From Euryarchaeota archaeon UBA439 (lineage in GTDB: Archaea > Thermoplasmatota > Poseidoniia > Poseidoniales > Thalassarchaeaceae), in NCBI GenBank assembly GCA_002497245.1, contig DANB01000011.1, forward strand, positions 72,515 through 136,514: 64,000 bases of DNA, read 5' to 3'. The notes beneath the pieces were generated by a model. That model did not search any database and had not been told where the DNA came from. It saw only the letters and a list, made by a program, of their open reading frames with translations. Positions 1 through 9,400 of this stretch are shown piece after piece. A program made the translations under genes and the position numbers. The number at the start of each line of letters is the position of its first letter. Position 1 is the first letter of the stretch.

Positions 1-276
1 TTCATTCTCTAAATTAACAACTTCTAATTCTTCTACAGTGTTGATTGGAATATTTGGAATTTCTGTCTTTTCAATTATAGGCTCATTATCAATGATTTTA
101 GGAGGTGGAGAAACCAGTTTTTGATTACCAGTAAACATCAATATCGCCAATATAGACAATAGAACAACTCCTCCTGCTACAGAAGAAATTAAGTCCAGCC
201 TTCCTTGAAAAATAAAAAACAAAATAAAACCGAAAAATAAAGAAAACCAACCAGTTATTCTAATTAAAGACGGCAT
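1..276 (-). CDS. small membrane protein, 3' end cut by window edge
   Basis: I do not recognise this protein. Reading minus from the ATG at 276 gives an open frame of 92 codons that runs off the window. Two hydrophobic segments lie near residues 8-22 and 30-47, followed by a proline-rich acidic stretch (SPPPK... then several Glu). The probable topology is two membrane passes with a charged tail. A GAGATGAT Shine-Dalgarno-like motif sits just before the ATG. The gene follows the XTP pyrophosphatase gene by about 30 bases and is probably the last visible gene of the bud32 operon. Confidence 0.65.
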   Translation of the reverse strand, partial: MPSLIRITGWFSLFFGFILFFIFQGRLDLISSVAGGVVLLSILAILMFTGNQKLVSPPPKIIDNEPIIEKTEIPNIPINTVEELEVVNLENE

Positions 277-307
277 AATATCATCTCTGCGAGTGGGGGC
301 CCTATCT

Positions 308-901
308 TCACTTTGACGGAGGTTTGAGCTCTTCATAAAGAATCCTTAGAGACTTCCCTCTGTGTGATTTAGATGCTTTTTCATTTTCGGATATTTCACC
401 AAAAGTACGACCATCGCCGGATTCAGGGATAAATATTGGATCAAAACCAAAGCCGTTTGTACCTTTAATCTGAGTTGAAATACTACCAGAACAAACGCCT
501 AATGCACGAAAATATTCTCCGTTTTTATATAAAATCGAGTAGGCACGGAATTCAGCATTACGATTAGACTTGTCAGCAAGAAGATTGATAATTCCCTCAT
601 TTCCGATAGTTTTTGAGATATAAGATGAATAAACTCCAGGGAAATCATTCAAAGATTCAATAAATAAGCCTGAGTCTTCAACTAACAAAGCATGATTTTC
701 GAACTCAGTTTCGGAAATTAATTCTAAAGCTTGTTGAATTTTAAGTTCGGAAACATCAGATATCGAAGAAGATTGGGGTTCTATAAATTCTGGAGGCAGG
801 CCATTTACAAGAAACTGTTCAACTTCATATCCTAAGTTAGATAGTATCGCATTTGCCTCAATGACTTTATTTCGATTACTAGTAAGAAAAAGTACCTTCA
901 T
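308..901 (-). CDS. rdgB: XTP/dITP diphosphatase (RdgB/HAM1 family)
   Basis: House-cleaning nucleotide pyrophosphatase that hydrolyses the deaminated purine triphosphates XTP, dITP and ITP to monophosphates, keeping them out of DNA and RNA. The 197 residues match the family length. They begin with the hallmark TSNRNKV, carry the VEDSGLFI acidic metal/substrate segment, and end with the FGFDPIF and SHRGKSL signatures. An in-frame GTG lies three codons upstream, but the ATG at 901 puts MKVLFLTSN exactly where homologues begin. The gene starts 15 bases after bud32; bud32-rdgB adjacency is common in archaea, so an operon is likely. Confidence 0.95.
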   Translation of the reverse strand: MKVLFLTSNRNKVIEANAILSNLGYEVEQFLVNGLPPEFIEPQSSSISDVSELKIQQALELISETEFENHALLVEDSGLFIESLNDFPGVYSSYISKTIGNEGIINLLADKSNRNAEFRAYSILYKNGEYFRALGVCSGSISTQIKGTNGFGFDPIFIPESGDGRTFGEISENEKASKSHRGKSLRILYEELKPPSK

Positions 902-916
902 AAAAATCACTAACTT

Positions 917-1597
917 CTAAGCATGATACCTTACTCTTCCTCTAATGGAGTTGAATCTTTCAATGACATCTGATCCTGAAGGAGTAAAATCATTAGAAGA
1001 ATTAGAAAGATATCCCTCAATCATTGATTCAATTGCATTATTCTCTTCATAGTGACTTGCATTGAGGCATTCGTGTAAAACTTGTAAATCAAGTCCCAAA
1101 TGTTCAATCTCAGGTGAAATCTTAGAAAGGCCAAAATCAATTATTGTTAAGTCTCCATCATCGCTAATAATCACATTATGTGTAGTTAAATCACCATGGG
1201 ATATCCCTAATTCATGTAATTGACGAATTAAACCGCCGAATTTTTTAATTTGTTTGTTATCGGATTTACCATTCAATAAAGATTCGTACAAAGTTACGCC
1301 TTCTACTTCGGATAAAATAATCCAACCTTCATCTATATCAACATCAAATAAGGAAGGAGAAGATATCTCTGTAGAATGTAGTTTTGTTAATACTCTAACT
1401 TCTACAGATAATCTTTGACGTGTTAATCTTCTATCTAAATCGGGATGACGATATGAACGAAGATTGCGTTTCTTTAAAATTGCCTTATCACCCATCCAAT
1501 ATCCCGAAAATACCGTGGCTTCAGCCCCCTGATGAATCATTTTGGAAGTTTTCCATAATGGCACAGACTCATCATCCATGTGTACCGGAGGTGACAT
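917..1597 (-). CDS. bud32: Bud32, KEOPS complex kinase/ATPase
   Basis: Small atypical protein kinase of the KEOPS complex, which makes N6-threonylcarbamoyladenosine at tRNA position 37. Bud32 acts as an ATPase partner of Kae1. Visible motifs are the glycine-loop equivalent GAEAT, the catalytic HGDLTTHN and the metal-binding IDFGLS. The protein is about 226 residues from the ATG at 1597, the normal size for a stand-alone Bud32. The open frame continues upstream to 1780, but that part runs into nadA and has no Bud32 features. An alternative ATG lies at 1579. In many Euryarchaeota Bud32 is fused behind Kae1; here it is separate and no Kae1 is in the window. Confidence 0.92.
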   Translation of the reverse strand: MSPPVHMDDESVPLWKTSKMIHQGAEATVFSGYWMGDKAILKKRNLRSYRHPDLDRRLTRQRLSVEVRVLTKLHSTEISSPSLFDVDIDEGWIILSEVEGVTLYESLLNGKSDNKQIKKFGGLIRQLHELGISHGDLTTHNVIISDDGDLTIIDFGLSKISPEIEHLGLDLQVLHECLNASHYEENNAIESMIEGYLSNSSNDFTPSGSDVIERFNSIRGRVRYHA

Positions 1598-1637
1598 ACC
1601 TTGAAAGAGGTTAAACCTGACCAATGAGTGAAACCAC

Positions 1638-2726
1638 ATGTCTATGGGCCTACCAAATATGCCTAGAAACCAAGAAAAGGTAATGCCTAGGCTATATTCA
1701 GAAGAGAGAATTGAAGAAGAAGCAAAGAGGCTTTTAAATGCAATAAAACAACCAGAAAGGTGGACTCTAGAACACTGCAAATCAATAGCCGCATATACTT
1801 TAGAAATTAATGAATTAAAAAAACAAAAAGATGTTTATCTAATCGCTCATTCTTATCAAACACCGGATATTATCTACGGAGTAGCAGATGAAGTTTCGGA
1901 TAGTTATTCTCTCTCTAAATCTGCTAGAGATGCTAAACAGCAGATAATTCTTTTCTCTAGTGTGAGATTTATGGCAGAAACTGCAAAAATACTCAGTCCG
2001 GACAAATTAGTAATACACCCATCGCCTGAAGCTGGTTGCTCATTATCAGAAAGTATTACTGCAGAAGATGTCAAAAAATTGAGAAGAAAATATCCAGGAG
2101 TGCCAGTAGCTTGTTACATTAATACTACAGCGGAAGTTAAAGCCGAAGTGGACGTATGTGTAACCAGTAGCAACTATCTGAAAATATGTGAAAATCTGCC
2201 CGGAGATAAATTAATCTTTGTACCAGATAGATTTATGGGTGAGCACTTACAAAAATCACTAGCCGGAAAGAAAGAAGTTGTTATTTATGATGGAGAATGT
2301 GAAGTTCATGCATTATTTACCGGAGAGAAAATCCTTTCTTGGAGAGAAAGAGCAGATAAGGCAGGAATTGATCTTCAAGTTCTAAGTCATCCTGAATGTT
2401 CTGCTGACGTATTAGAAGAAAGTGATTTCATAGGCAGTAGTGAAGTCTTAATCAAAGAATCAATTAGATTAGGTAAGGAAGGAAAAAATAACATCATGCT
2501 GATTACCGAATGTGGAACTGCGGACAGAGTATTGGCAGAAACCAATGATGAATTGAATATTATTGGAACATGTGTAATGTGTAAACATATGAAAACAACA
2601 CTTCTAGAAGACATACTCCAATCATTGAGAAGCCCCAGAGATGATCAAATAATTCAATTAGAAGAGGAAGTTATTGAAAGGGCGAAATTTTCTCTTGATG
2701 AGATGTTCAGATATGCTGAAGCCTAG
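1638..2726 (+). CDS. nadA: quinolinate synthase NadA
   Basis: Condenses iminoaspartate with dihydroxyacetone phosphate to quinolinate in de novo NAD synthesis, using a [4Fe-4S] cluster. The three cluster cysteines fit EAGCSL, HPECS and the CVMCKHM region, and the substrate histidine fits AHSYQTP near the N-terminus. About 360 residues matches the long form of the family. The start is uncertain: in-frame ATGs occur at 1638, 1644, 1659 and 1683, and the later ones leave more room for the promoter shared with divergent bud32. Neither NadB/aspartate dehydrogenase nor NadC is in view. Its stop overlaps the stop of the convergent PAP2 gene by four bases. Confidence 0.94.
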   Translation: MSMGLPNMPRNQEKVMPRLYSEERIEEEAKRLLNAIKQPERWTLEHCKSIAAYTLEINELKKQKDVYLIAHSYQTPDIIYGVADEVSDSYSLSKSARDAKQQIILFSSVRFMAETAKILSPDKLVIHPSPEAGCSLSESITAEDVKKLRRKYPGVPVACYINTTAEVKAEVDVCVTSSNYLKICENLPGDKLIFVPDRFMGEHLQKSLAGKKEVVIYDGECEVHALFTGEKILSWRERADKAGIDLQVLSHPECSADVLEESDFIGSSEVLIKESIRLGKEGKNNIMLITECGTADRVLAETNDELNIIGTCVMCKHMKTTLLEDILQSLRSPRDDQIIQLEEEVIERAKFSLDEMFRYAEA

Positions 2727-4816
2727 TTACTTACTCTTTTCTCAATAGCTGCTTGATGAGATAATAGCAGCAATAATGGAATCAACATCAATATTGCTGA
2801 TTGTAATACAACAGAGGAATACTCTTCAAAGGTCTTTTCAAGAGAATATATCACTAGCTCTGAGTCTCCATTTTCATCAATCTCAATCCATGTTACACCA
2901 TTATCAAGTACATGAGGATTTTCTTGATCTAAATCATCAAGAGTAATCTGAATACGGCCATTATTGTCATCAATATGCCATAAGAATACTTCTCTGTTAA
3001 AATTTTCAGGGTCTAAATTTATAGGAGGGGAAGTAATTGGTCGCTGTAAAAATGCAATATAATTTCCTTCAATGCTGGGAGATTCTGATGGCCATAGAGG
3101 ATTAGAAATCATTTCTTGATTTCCCGTTAAAGCATCTACTAAGATTAAACGATTGAGAGGACCTACATCAACTAAAACAACTATCAAACTTCCTTCCATT
3201 TCAATATCAATAATTGTTGAGTTATTATAATCTACTGGAATCTCATATATTCTTTCAAGATATTCATCATTAAGCTCATTCGAGAAATTTTCAATTAAAA
3301 TATTAATCTCAATCCCTGGATTAAATGGTGTTGTGACGTTAATAATTGGGCCATTAGTCGTATTATATGCGGAAGCAAATAATTGTCCTGAGCCTTCAAT
3401 TGCAGTTAAACCTTGGATGTTATCGGAAGAAATTAATTCTTCGTCTAGAACATTTATTATTTCCATTGTATTATTCTTGACTATGACTAAACATGGTTGA
3501 CCTTGATTGTTCTCAATAATAGAAACTCTATCTAATTCACCATTATTCGTGAGACTAAATATAGGCTCAAAAACTTCAATAGATGAATTGTTTAGTTGGA
3601 AAAAATCTAAGTTTGATCCATCAAAAAGTATGAGATTATTATTTGATAACTCAATTTGAGGAGGAGATGTCCAATTATTTCCTTCAATAATTGCCTCTTT
3701 CTCAGTACTTACATTCCATAACTTGATTGTTATTTCATCGTCAATATCCTCAACTCCGACTACCCATCCCTCTGAACCAGCGGCATTTGTTGGATTGACG
3801 CCCTCAATCGGGAAATCTTGATGAGTTGCGTCCCACAATAACACTCCACCTGTTAAAAGTAATACTGCGGCAATAAATGCTTTTGTTTGACTGGAACTAG
3901 GTTTTTGTATAGGTTGGAAGAATTTTTTAGTAATAATCCAGGACTCAGAGAACCATTTCTTGGGATTATCAATTGCTCGAGCTAATCTTCTTGAAAACAA
4001 TCTTTCATCAGCGAATTGCCAGATTGGAGTATGTGTCTTAGCCGTAATTTCAACAGCAAACATAGCAACAATAATTCCGCCAATAATGTCCGAAACCCAA
4101 TGAATACCGAGATAGATTATTGTAAAAGCAGTTATTACAATAAAAAGTAGCAGTAACCTCCTATATCTTAACCATCGTTCATCGGAATCCCATCTTTCCA
4201 TAGTTAACCAAATTGCAAAAGGAAGTCCAATATGTAAGCTAGGCATACCATTAGTGAAGGGGTCAATCTGTATGAACCAGTTATGAATCTCTGGAGTTAA
4301 ATCATAAGCTATTGTTTCCATCTCAGGGATATAATTTCCTGTAACTCTGACATTAAAAAATAAATAGAATGGTATAGCTAAAATATAGACCCAAAACATT
4401 GACAGAGATACTCTATCTGCCATATATCTATCATCAAAAAATATTGGATATATGAAAGAAGAAAAAGTTACAGCCATAAATCCCATAACATAGAAATGTG
4501 TTAAACTAAAAGACAATAAAGAATTATTCAATGAATCTTGTACCCACCAAACAATATCTCCTTCAATCGCATAAATATAGGGTGTCATATCCAATTGAGT
4601 ATTAGCCATTAAAATTCTATCTAACTGATCTAGCAAATCTTTCCATAAATAAACAGAAAAAACTACTATCATGTGGGCCCAGTATCTTCTAAACATATCA
4701 ATGAAACCGGAAATTCGAATTTTAGCATAATCTGGCTTAAAAAATGGCATTAAAGAAAGACTAATTATGATAGCTCCAGTAATCCAAGTAAGATAAATTC
4801 CACTCGCCACAGCCAT
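2723..4816 (-). CDS. PAP2-family membrane phosphatase with large extracytoplasmic domain
   Basis: The N-terminal 280 residues form a multi-pass membrane domain with the type 2 phosphatidic acid phosphatase signatures PSLHIG and GIHWVSD. The two histidines are the catalytic phospho-transfer pair. The spacing resembles the AUR1/inositol-phosphoceramide-synthase branch. After another membrane segment near residue 315 come about 350 residues of beta-rich, Asn/Ile-rich sequence suggestive of a propeller-like exported domain, then a C-terminal membrane segment and a basic tail. At 697 residues it is far longer than ordinary PAP2 enzymes (about 200-300). The lipid substrate cannot be read from sequence; archaeal polar-lipid or polyprenyl-phosphate dephosphorylation is a reasonable guess. 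Confidence 0.8.
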   Translation of the reverse strand: MAVASGIYLTWITGAIIISLSLMPFFKPDYAKIRISGFIDMFRRYWAHMIVVFSVYLWKDLLDQLDRILMANTQLDMTPYIYAIEGDIVWWVQDSLNNSLLSFSLTHFYVMGFMAVTFSSFIYPIFFDDRYMADRVSLSMFWVYILAIPFYLFFNVRVTGNYIPEMETIAYDLTPEIHNWFIQIDPFTNGMPSLHIGLPFAIWLTMERWDSDERWLRYRRLLLLFIVITAFTIIYLGIHWVSDIIGGIIVAMFAVEITAKTHTPIWQFADERLFSRRLARAIDNPKKWFSESWIITKKFFQPIQKPSSSQTKAFIAAVLLLTGGVLLWDATHQDFPIEGVNPTNAAGSEGWVVGVEDIDDEITIKLWNVSTEKEAIIEGNNWTSPPQIELSNNNLILFDGSNLDFFQLNNSSIEVFEPIFSLTNNGELDRVSIIENNQGQPCLVIVKNNTMEIINVLDEELISSDNIQGLTAIEGSGQLFASAYNTTNGPIINVTTPFNPGIEINILIENFSNELNDEYLERIYEIPVDYNNSTIIDIEMEGSLIVVLVDVGPLNRLILVDALTGNQEMISNPLWPSESPSIEGNYIAFLQRPITSPPINLDPENFNREVFLWHIDDNNGRIQITLDDLDQENPHVLDNGVTWIEIDENGDSELVIYSLEKTFEEYSSVVLQSAILMLIPLLLLLSHQAAIEKRVSN

Positions 4817-4878
4817 ATTATCAATATGACTCGGAAAGACTACACGTCATGAAACTGACCCTTCTATGAAATAATCAT

Positions 4879-5892
4879 TTATGATATTCGAACTGTTGGA
4901 CTGCTAGGAAGTTCTAATGATTCAACTACTTTTTCAACGATTTTATCAAAGGCCTCCGCGGTTGCTCCATCAGGCTCTGCTAATATTCGATGGACACCGT
5001 CATCCCCTCCTCTAACAATTCCTGGATCAAAGGGGAGAGATCCCAAAAACGGCACTGAAAGGTTTTCTGCAGCATCTGAACCACCGCCACTTTTGAAAAC
5101 ATCCAATGTGATTGACCATTTACCCTCAGAATCGGAAACTGTCTCTATCATATTACCAGTTGGACCTTTCACTGAAACTTTGGTTTCAGGGTTGGTTACT
5201 CCATCAATAGTATAACCACTCATGTTTTCTACCACTCCTATTATAGGAATCGAGATAGTTTTAGCAAAATTAATTGATTTTCTGCTATCTAGTAATGCTA
5301 CTTCTTGAGGAGTAGTTACAATAACAACTCCATCAATTGTTGGTAGACTTTGAGAAACGGTAAGGGGCTCATCACTAGTTCCGGGAGGAAAATCAATTAT
5401 TAATGCATCAAGTTGACCCCATTCAACGTCTCCAATAAATTGATTTATTGCACCCAATTTTATTGGACCACGCCAAATTACAGGCTTATCAGGATCTTCA
5501 ATTAAAAATGCCATGGAAATAACCTTAATTCCATGTGAACCTATAGCTGGATGGATTCTGCCATTTTCGACATGTAAATCTGAACCTTCCAAACCTAGCA
5601 TTTTTGGAACATTTGGGCCAGTAATATCAATATCCATTATTCCGACTTTCTTACCCCTACGAGCTAAAGAAAGAGCCAAACCAGTAGCAACTGTAGACTT
5701 ACCAACTCCTCCTTTACCAGATAAAACCATTATCTTATGCTTAATATCTTGGTCTATTTTATTGATACGTAACTTCCTCTGCATTTGTTGATAAGCTTGT
5801 TCCATCTGAGCTTTTTGTTCAGTTGATGCCTCAGACTTCTCTTCTTTCTGTTCTGATTTGCCATGATGATGGCGAACCGGAGGTTCTGACAT
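4879..5892 (-). CDS. Mrp/NBP35-type P-loop ATPase lacking all cysteines
   Basis: Member of the Mrp/ApbC/NBP35 ATPase family, normally a scaffold and carrier for Fe-S cluster delivery. Seen: deviant Walker A GKGGVGKST (residues 59-67), DIDITGPNVP switch, WRGP, IDFPPGTSDEP, ENMSGY and SGGG..A...VPFLG, all family hallmarks. Odd: the CxxC that normally follows ENMS(G/Y) and binds the cluster at the dimer interface is absent. In its place (about residues 229-266) is a 35-40 residue beta-rich insert. The 337-residue protein contains no cysteine anywhere. The N-terminus has HHH followed by a charged helix. The start is the ATG at 5892, giving MSEPP; the longer frame to 5922 is unlikely. It is divergent from arsC across an AT-rich 111-base gap. 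Confidence 0.88.
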   Translation of the reverse strand: MSEPPVRHHHGKSEQKEEKSEASTEQKAQMEQAYQQMQRKLRINKIDQDIKHKIMVLSGKGGVGKSTVATGLALSLARRGKKVGIMDIDITGPNVPKMLGLEGSDLHVENGRIHPAIGSHGIKVISMAFLIEDPDKPVIWRGPIKLGAINQFIGDVEWGQLDALIIDFPPGTSDEPLTVSQSLPTIDGVVIVTTPQEVALLDSRKSINFAKTISIPIIGVVENMSGYTIDGVTNPETKVSVKGPTGNMIETVSDSEGKWSITLDVFKSGGGSDAAENLSVPFLGSLPFDPGIVRGGDDGVHRILAEPDGATAEAFDKIVEKVVESLELPSSPTVRIS

Positions 5893-6003
5893 GATTATTG
5901 CGTGTAGTAAACAATACTTCAACCCTAGTGATGATTAATTAAACATTAGAGTAAAATAATCTATATTAGTTTAGTTCATTAAACTTGACCTCTTCGGAAT
6001 AAT

Positions 6004-6381
6004 GTGAAACTATTGTTTGTATGTGTAGGAAATACTTGCAGAAGCCAAATGGCTGAAGCGCTAGCTAAAGATATGGGATTCAAAGCACAATCCGCGGGAA
6101 CACATCCAGGAGAACAGATTGCCGTAAATGCTGTTGCTGTGATAAAAGAATTAGGAATTGAAATGAATAATCAATTTCCTAAATCTATAGAGATGATAGA
6201 TACAAAAGGATACGACAAAATAATTAGTATGGGATGCGGAGTTGAATGCCCAAATCTTCCAATTTCATCGGATTGGGGATTAGATGATCCAGTAGGTCAC
6301 GATATTAATTTTTACAGGAATACTAGAGATAAAATACAATCACTATTAGAAAAATTGTCTCAAACTCAGACCGACGCTTAG
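6004..6381 (+). CDS. arsC: arsenate reductase, low-MW phosphatase fold
   Basis: Predicted thioredoxin-coupled arsenate reductase reducing As(V) to As(III). It has the phosphatase P-loop CVGNTCRSQMAEA (Cys7, Arg13) and the downstream redox-cysteine segment SMGCGVECP. The general-acid DWGLDDP motif is also present. These are the features that separate ArsC from plain protein tyrosine phosphatases of the same fold. Its 125 residues are near the usual 130. No ars efflux pump or ArsR regulator is adjacent, so a phosphatase role cannot be excluded. It is transcribed toward the tRNA-Gly gene that begins 30 bases downstream. Confidence 0.85.
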   Translation: MKLLFVCVGNTCRSQMAEALAKDMGFKAQSAGTHPGEQIAVNAVAVIKELGIEMNNQFPKSIEMIDTKGYDKIISMGCGVECPNLPISSDWGLDDPVGHDINFYRNTRDKIQSLLEKLSQTQTDA

Positions 6382-6410
6382 AAAAGTGACTCAGGTTTCC
6401 CTCTGTTCAG

Positions 6411-6482
6411 ACGAGTGTAGTGTAGTGGTTATCACCGGGCGTTGCCAACGCCTGAACCCGGGTTCAAATCCCGGCACTCGTA
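6411..6482 (+). tRNA. tRNA-Gly(GCC), CCA encoded
   Basis: A complete cloverleaf folds by eye. The acceptor stem has 7 pairs (6411-6417 with 6475-6481). The D arm is GTG/CAC with loop TAGTGGTTAT, and the anticodon stem is GGGCG/CGCCT with loop TTGCCAA, so the anticodon is GCC. The variable loop has 4 bases, and the T arm is CCGGG/CCCGG with loop TTCAAAT. The discriminator is A at 6482 and CCA is encoded at 6483-6485. No intron is visible. The first acceptor pair is A1-U72 rather than the usual G-C. The convergent surface-protein gene stops only three bases after the CCA. Confidence 0.95.
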
Positions 6483-6487
6483 CCAAA

Positions 6488-9400
6488 CTAATCTATGTCT
6501 GAATTACGTAAAATTATTAAAATTCCAGCAAATGATAGTGATAATACAATAAATAAACCAAACACAATCAATATCGATTTATTATCTGAAAACCAGTTTC
6601 CAGTAATAGATTCATCAGTTTTATCTAATTTAATTACTAAACTTTGATCGGACACATCTGTTGTAGAAAGATAGATGTCGGTACCTCTAACAAAAATTTC
6701 TATCTCTCCATTGGGTAAACTTGAGCGAGGGAAAATCTCCAATGAATATATTCCATCATTGGAGATTCTGTCGACTCCAACACCATCATCTTTCATTAAT
6801 ATCCAGTTATTAGATTCACCAATAGGGGCTAATCTACCCATTTTAACCTGAACTGAAGATAAACCATCAGGATCAACTATTGATATTTCCAATACTTGAG
6901 GTATTGGGTCACCGGATTTAGGTACGGCAACTGTATCTGATATTTCATTACCTCTAATAATTGAATAATTCACAAAAGTTGGAGCCTCATTCTCAATAAT
7001 TAGTATTGAACTAATTTCTACTCCATTAATCAAAGATTTAGTAATTAATCTAGAAGAATCATTCCCGTCTATCAATCTAATTGGAACTAATCTCTCACCA
7101 GGTGCAATAATATATGGAACTTGAAATTGTCCCACCCATTTGGAGTCAATTAATGAGAGAGGAATTGATTCTCCACCAGCACTTGTTAATTCTAAAGAAA
7201 CAGAGCTTACACCATGGCCATCATTTGCCGATATAGATACATCAACAAAATCTCCTCTTTTCACAACATTCGGTGTGAAACTGATGGATGACATCACCGG
7301 AGCAGGATTAAGAATTACAATATTTGAGGAAAACACTACAGTTTCCCAAAAATCATTAATTTCTATTTCAACTGTCTTATTTCCAAAATCTAGCCCATCT
7401 GCTATTATTAGAGATGTCCAAACATCGTCATGGATAACAGTATCTCCAAATAATCCTCTATCTGATAATTCAATAATCCCCAATCCAAATTGGGACATAT
7501 CTACAAATATGGAAATAATATCATTATCAACATCATCTACTGAAACTTCGAGATGAGCTTGCCCTCCCTCAGTATACAAAAAACCCTCTCTGAATTTTAT
7601 ATTTTCTAATAATGGAGGAGTGTTTTCTTCGGCAGTGATTATTGAAGGTGAGCGAATCTTATCTAGATTCTGAGTCTCGTAAAAATTAACCTCTCCTTCT
7701 AATAGAGGTAAAGTAATTGAACGATTTACATGATGGAATAGTCCTGCTAATAAGCCTTCATTAATCACACTTCCAGATGCCTCTGTGTTGTTACCATAAT
7801 CTCCTATCCAGTCGATCACATCGACATTATGACCATCTATATTCACTTCCCTACTATCTTGAACAATGATTGATAAAATAAGATCTGAATTTCTAGATAA
7901 AATAATTTCATCCCCCTGCCTTAATATCTCAGGAATTACACCTGTTTCTTTAGTTATAGGAGATGCCTCAAAGGAACTGGAAGAAGGCCTTTCAACATCA
8001 ACCTGGATTGGAGATTCTTCGGGAAAATAATCTGAACTTGAACCATTATCTTCAATATACTGATATCTAACTATTGGATTTTCCCAATAAGATTGAGGTA
8101 CCGTATACTCATATGTAAGATTATGTTCAGCATTTATTTCTTCGTCTACAATCATGAAGACTGATGATACATTTAGCCAATTCTCATTTCTAATTTTATT
8201 TACCTCAAAATTAGTACCTGAAAGATTCTGTTGAGTGGTCTTATCTTCGATTAATCTAATTATCCCAAATGAACCTGAAACATCTCCATCATATGTCCCA
8301 TCAACTCTTAAAGTATCATGAAGAATAAATCCATTTCTATCTTCGAAATGTAAACTATCAACAGTTCCGTTAGTGTAAATATATGGAGCCTCTTCTGAAA
8401 TAAGTGCATTAAATTCTGCATTACCGATATACTTCAAAAGATGTTCTTCTTGAACTCCATTTATCCATAGATCTTTGTATCTAAATTCTTCTAATTCAAG
8501 ATCAATATTTCCATCTGCAAAGTCAATAAAGCTTGTAGCATCTGCTTCTAAATTTATATTCTGATATTCACGTAAACCGTCTGAATCTAAAGACTCGAAG
8601 TAAAATGAAGAGATATCGCCTGAGATAAATAGAGATTCATTGTCTGAATTATCTAGAAAATATAACATTCCATGGCCATCAACTAACAAATGCTCAGTGT
8701 AACTATCTTGTAACAATGTACGATTATAAAATGCTTCAGTCACATTTACCGAGATATTCAACCCATCCTGAATAGTCAATAAATTTCCTTGTCCACGCAT
8801 CTCAAACTCCTGCCCAACTAATTCTTCGTCATAATAAGTCTGGTTTAACCAGACCTTGTCTAAATCGAGTTCAATATCCATATTATCAAAATTATATAGT
8901 TCAAAACTTCCAGAACCTAATTCATTTGATGTGAGACTCGGACCTATTCTTTGCTGCCAACCTCTACCTTCAAAAATAAGATTGGAACTGGACTCAGAAG
9001 TTCCTAAAATATTATTTTGCCATGTTCTATTGCTGGTCACTTCATGATCTGCTATTGGTTGATTCCAATTTGTGACTCTAATAGAACGGCTACAAGATGC
9101 TTCCAAAGTTTCAATCGAAATCTCAATTTCATCCATGAACATAGGTTCTTCAGGCAGAATAATATCAATTTCTCCACCAGCTAAAATAACATTAGAATTA
9201 AAGTTACTTCCTATTGTCTGGTTAGCACGTAAATGACTTATTGACGTGTCTACTAAGTGAGGTGTGGTGCCATTAACAAAAGAGGGAGAGAAAGACACTA
9301 CATAACGGTGTATAATTAGTGGATTATATACCGAGAAATTACCATCAGCATCCATTACTGGGAATTGATCTACTCCCCAATCAGCAAGTATTTCACACTC

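Noticed and set aside
1597..1780. N-terminal extension of Bud32
   Set aside because: It overlaps the first 140 bases of nadA, shows no Bud32 similarity, and a normal-length start exists at 1597.
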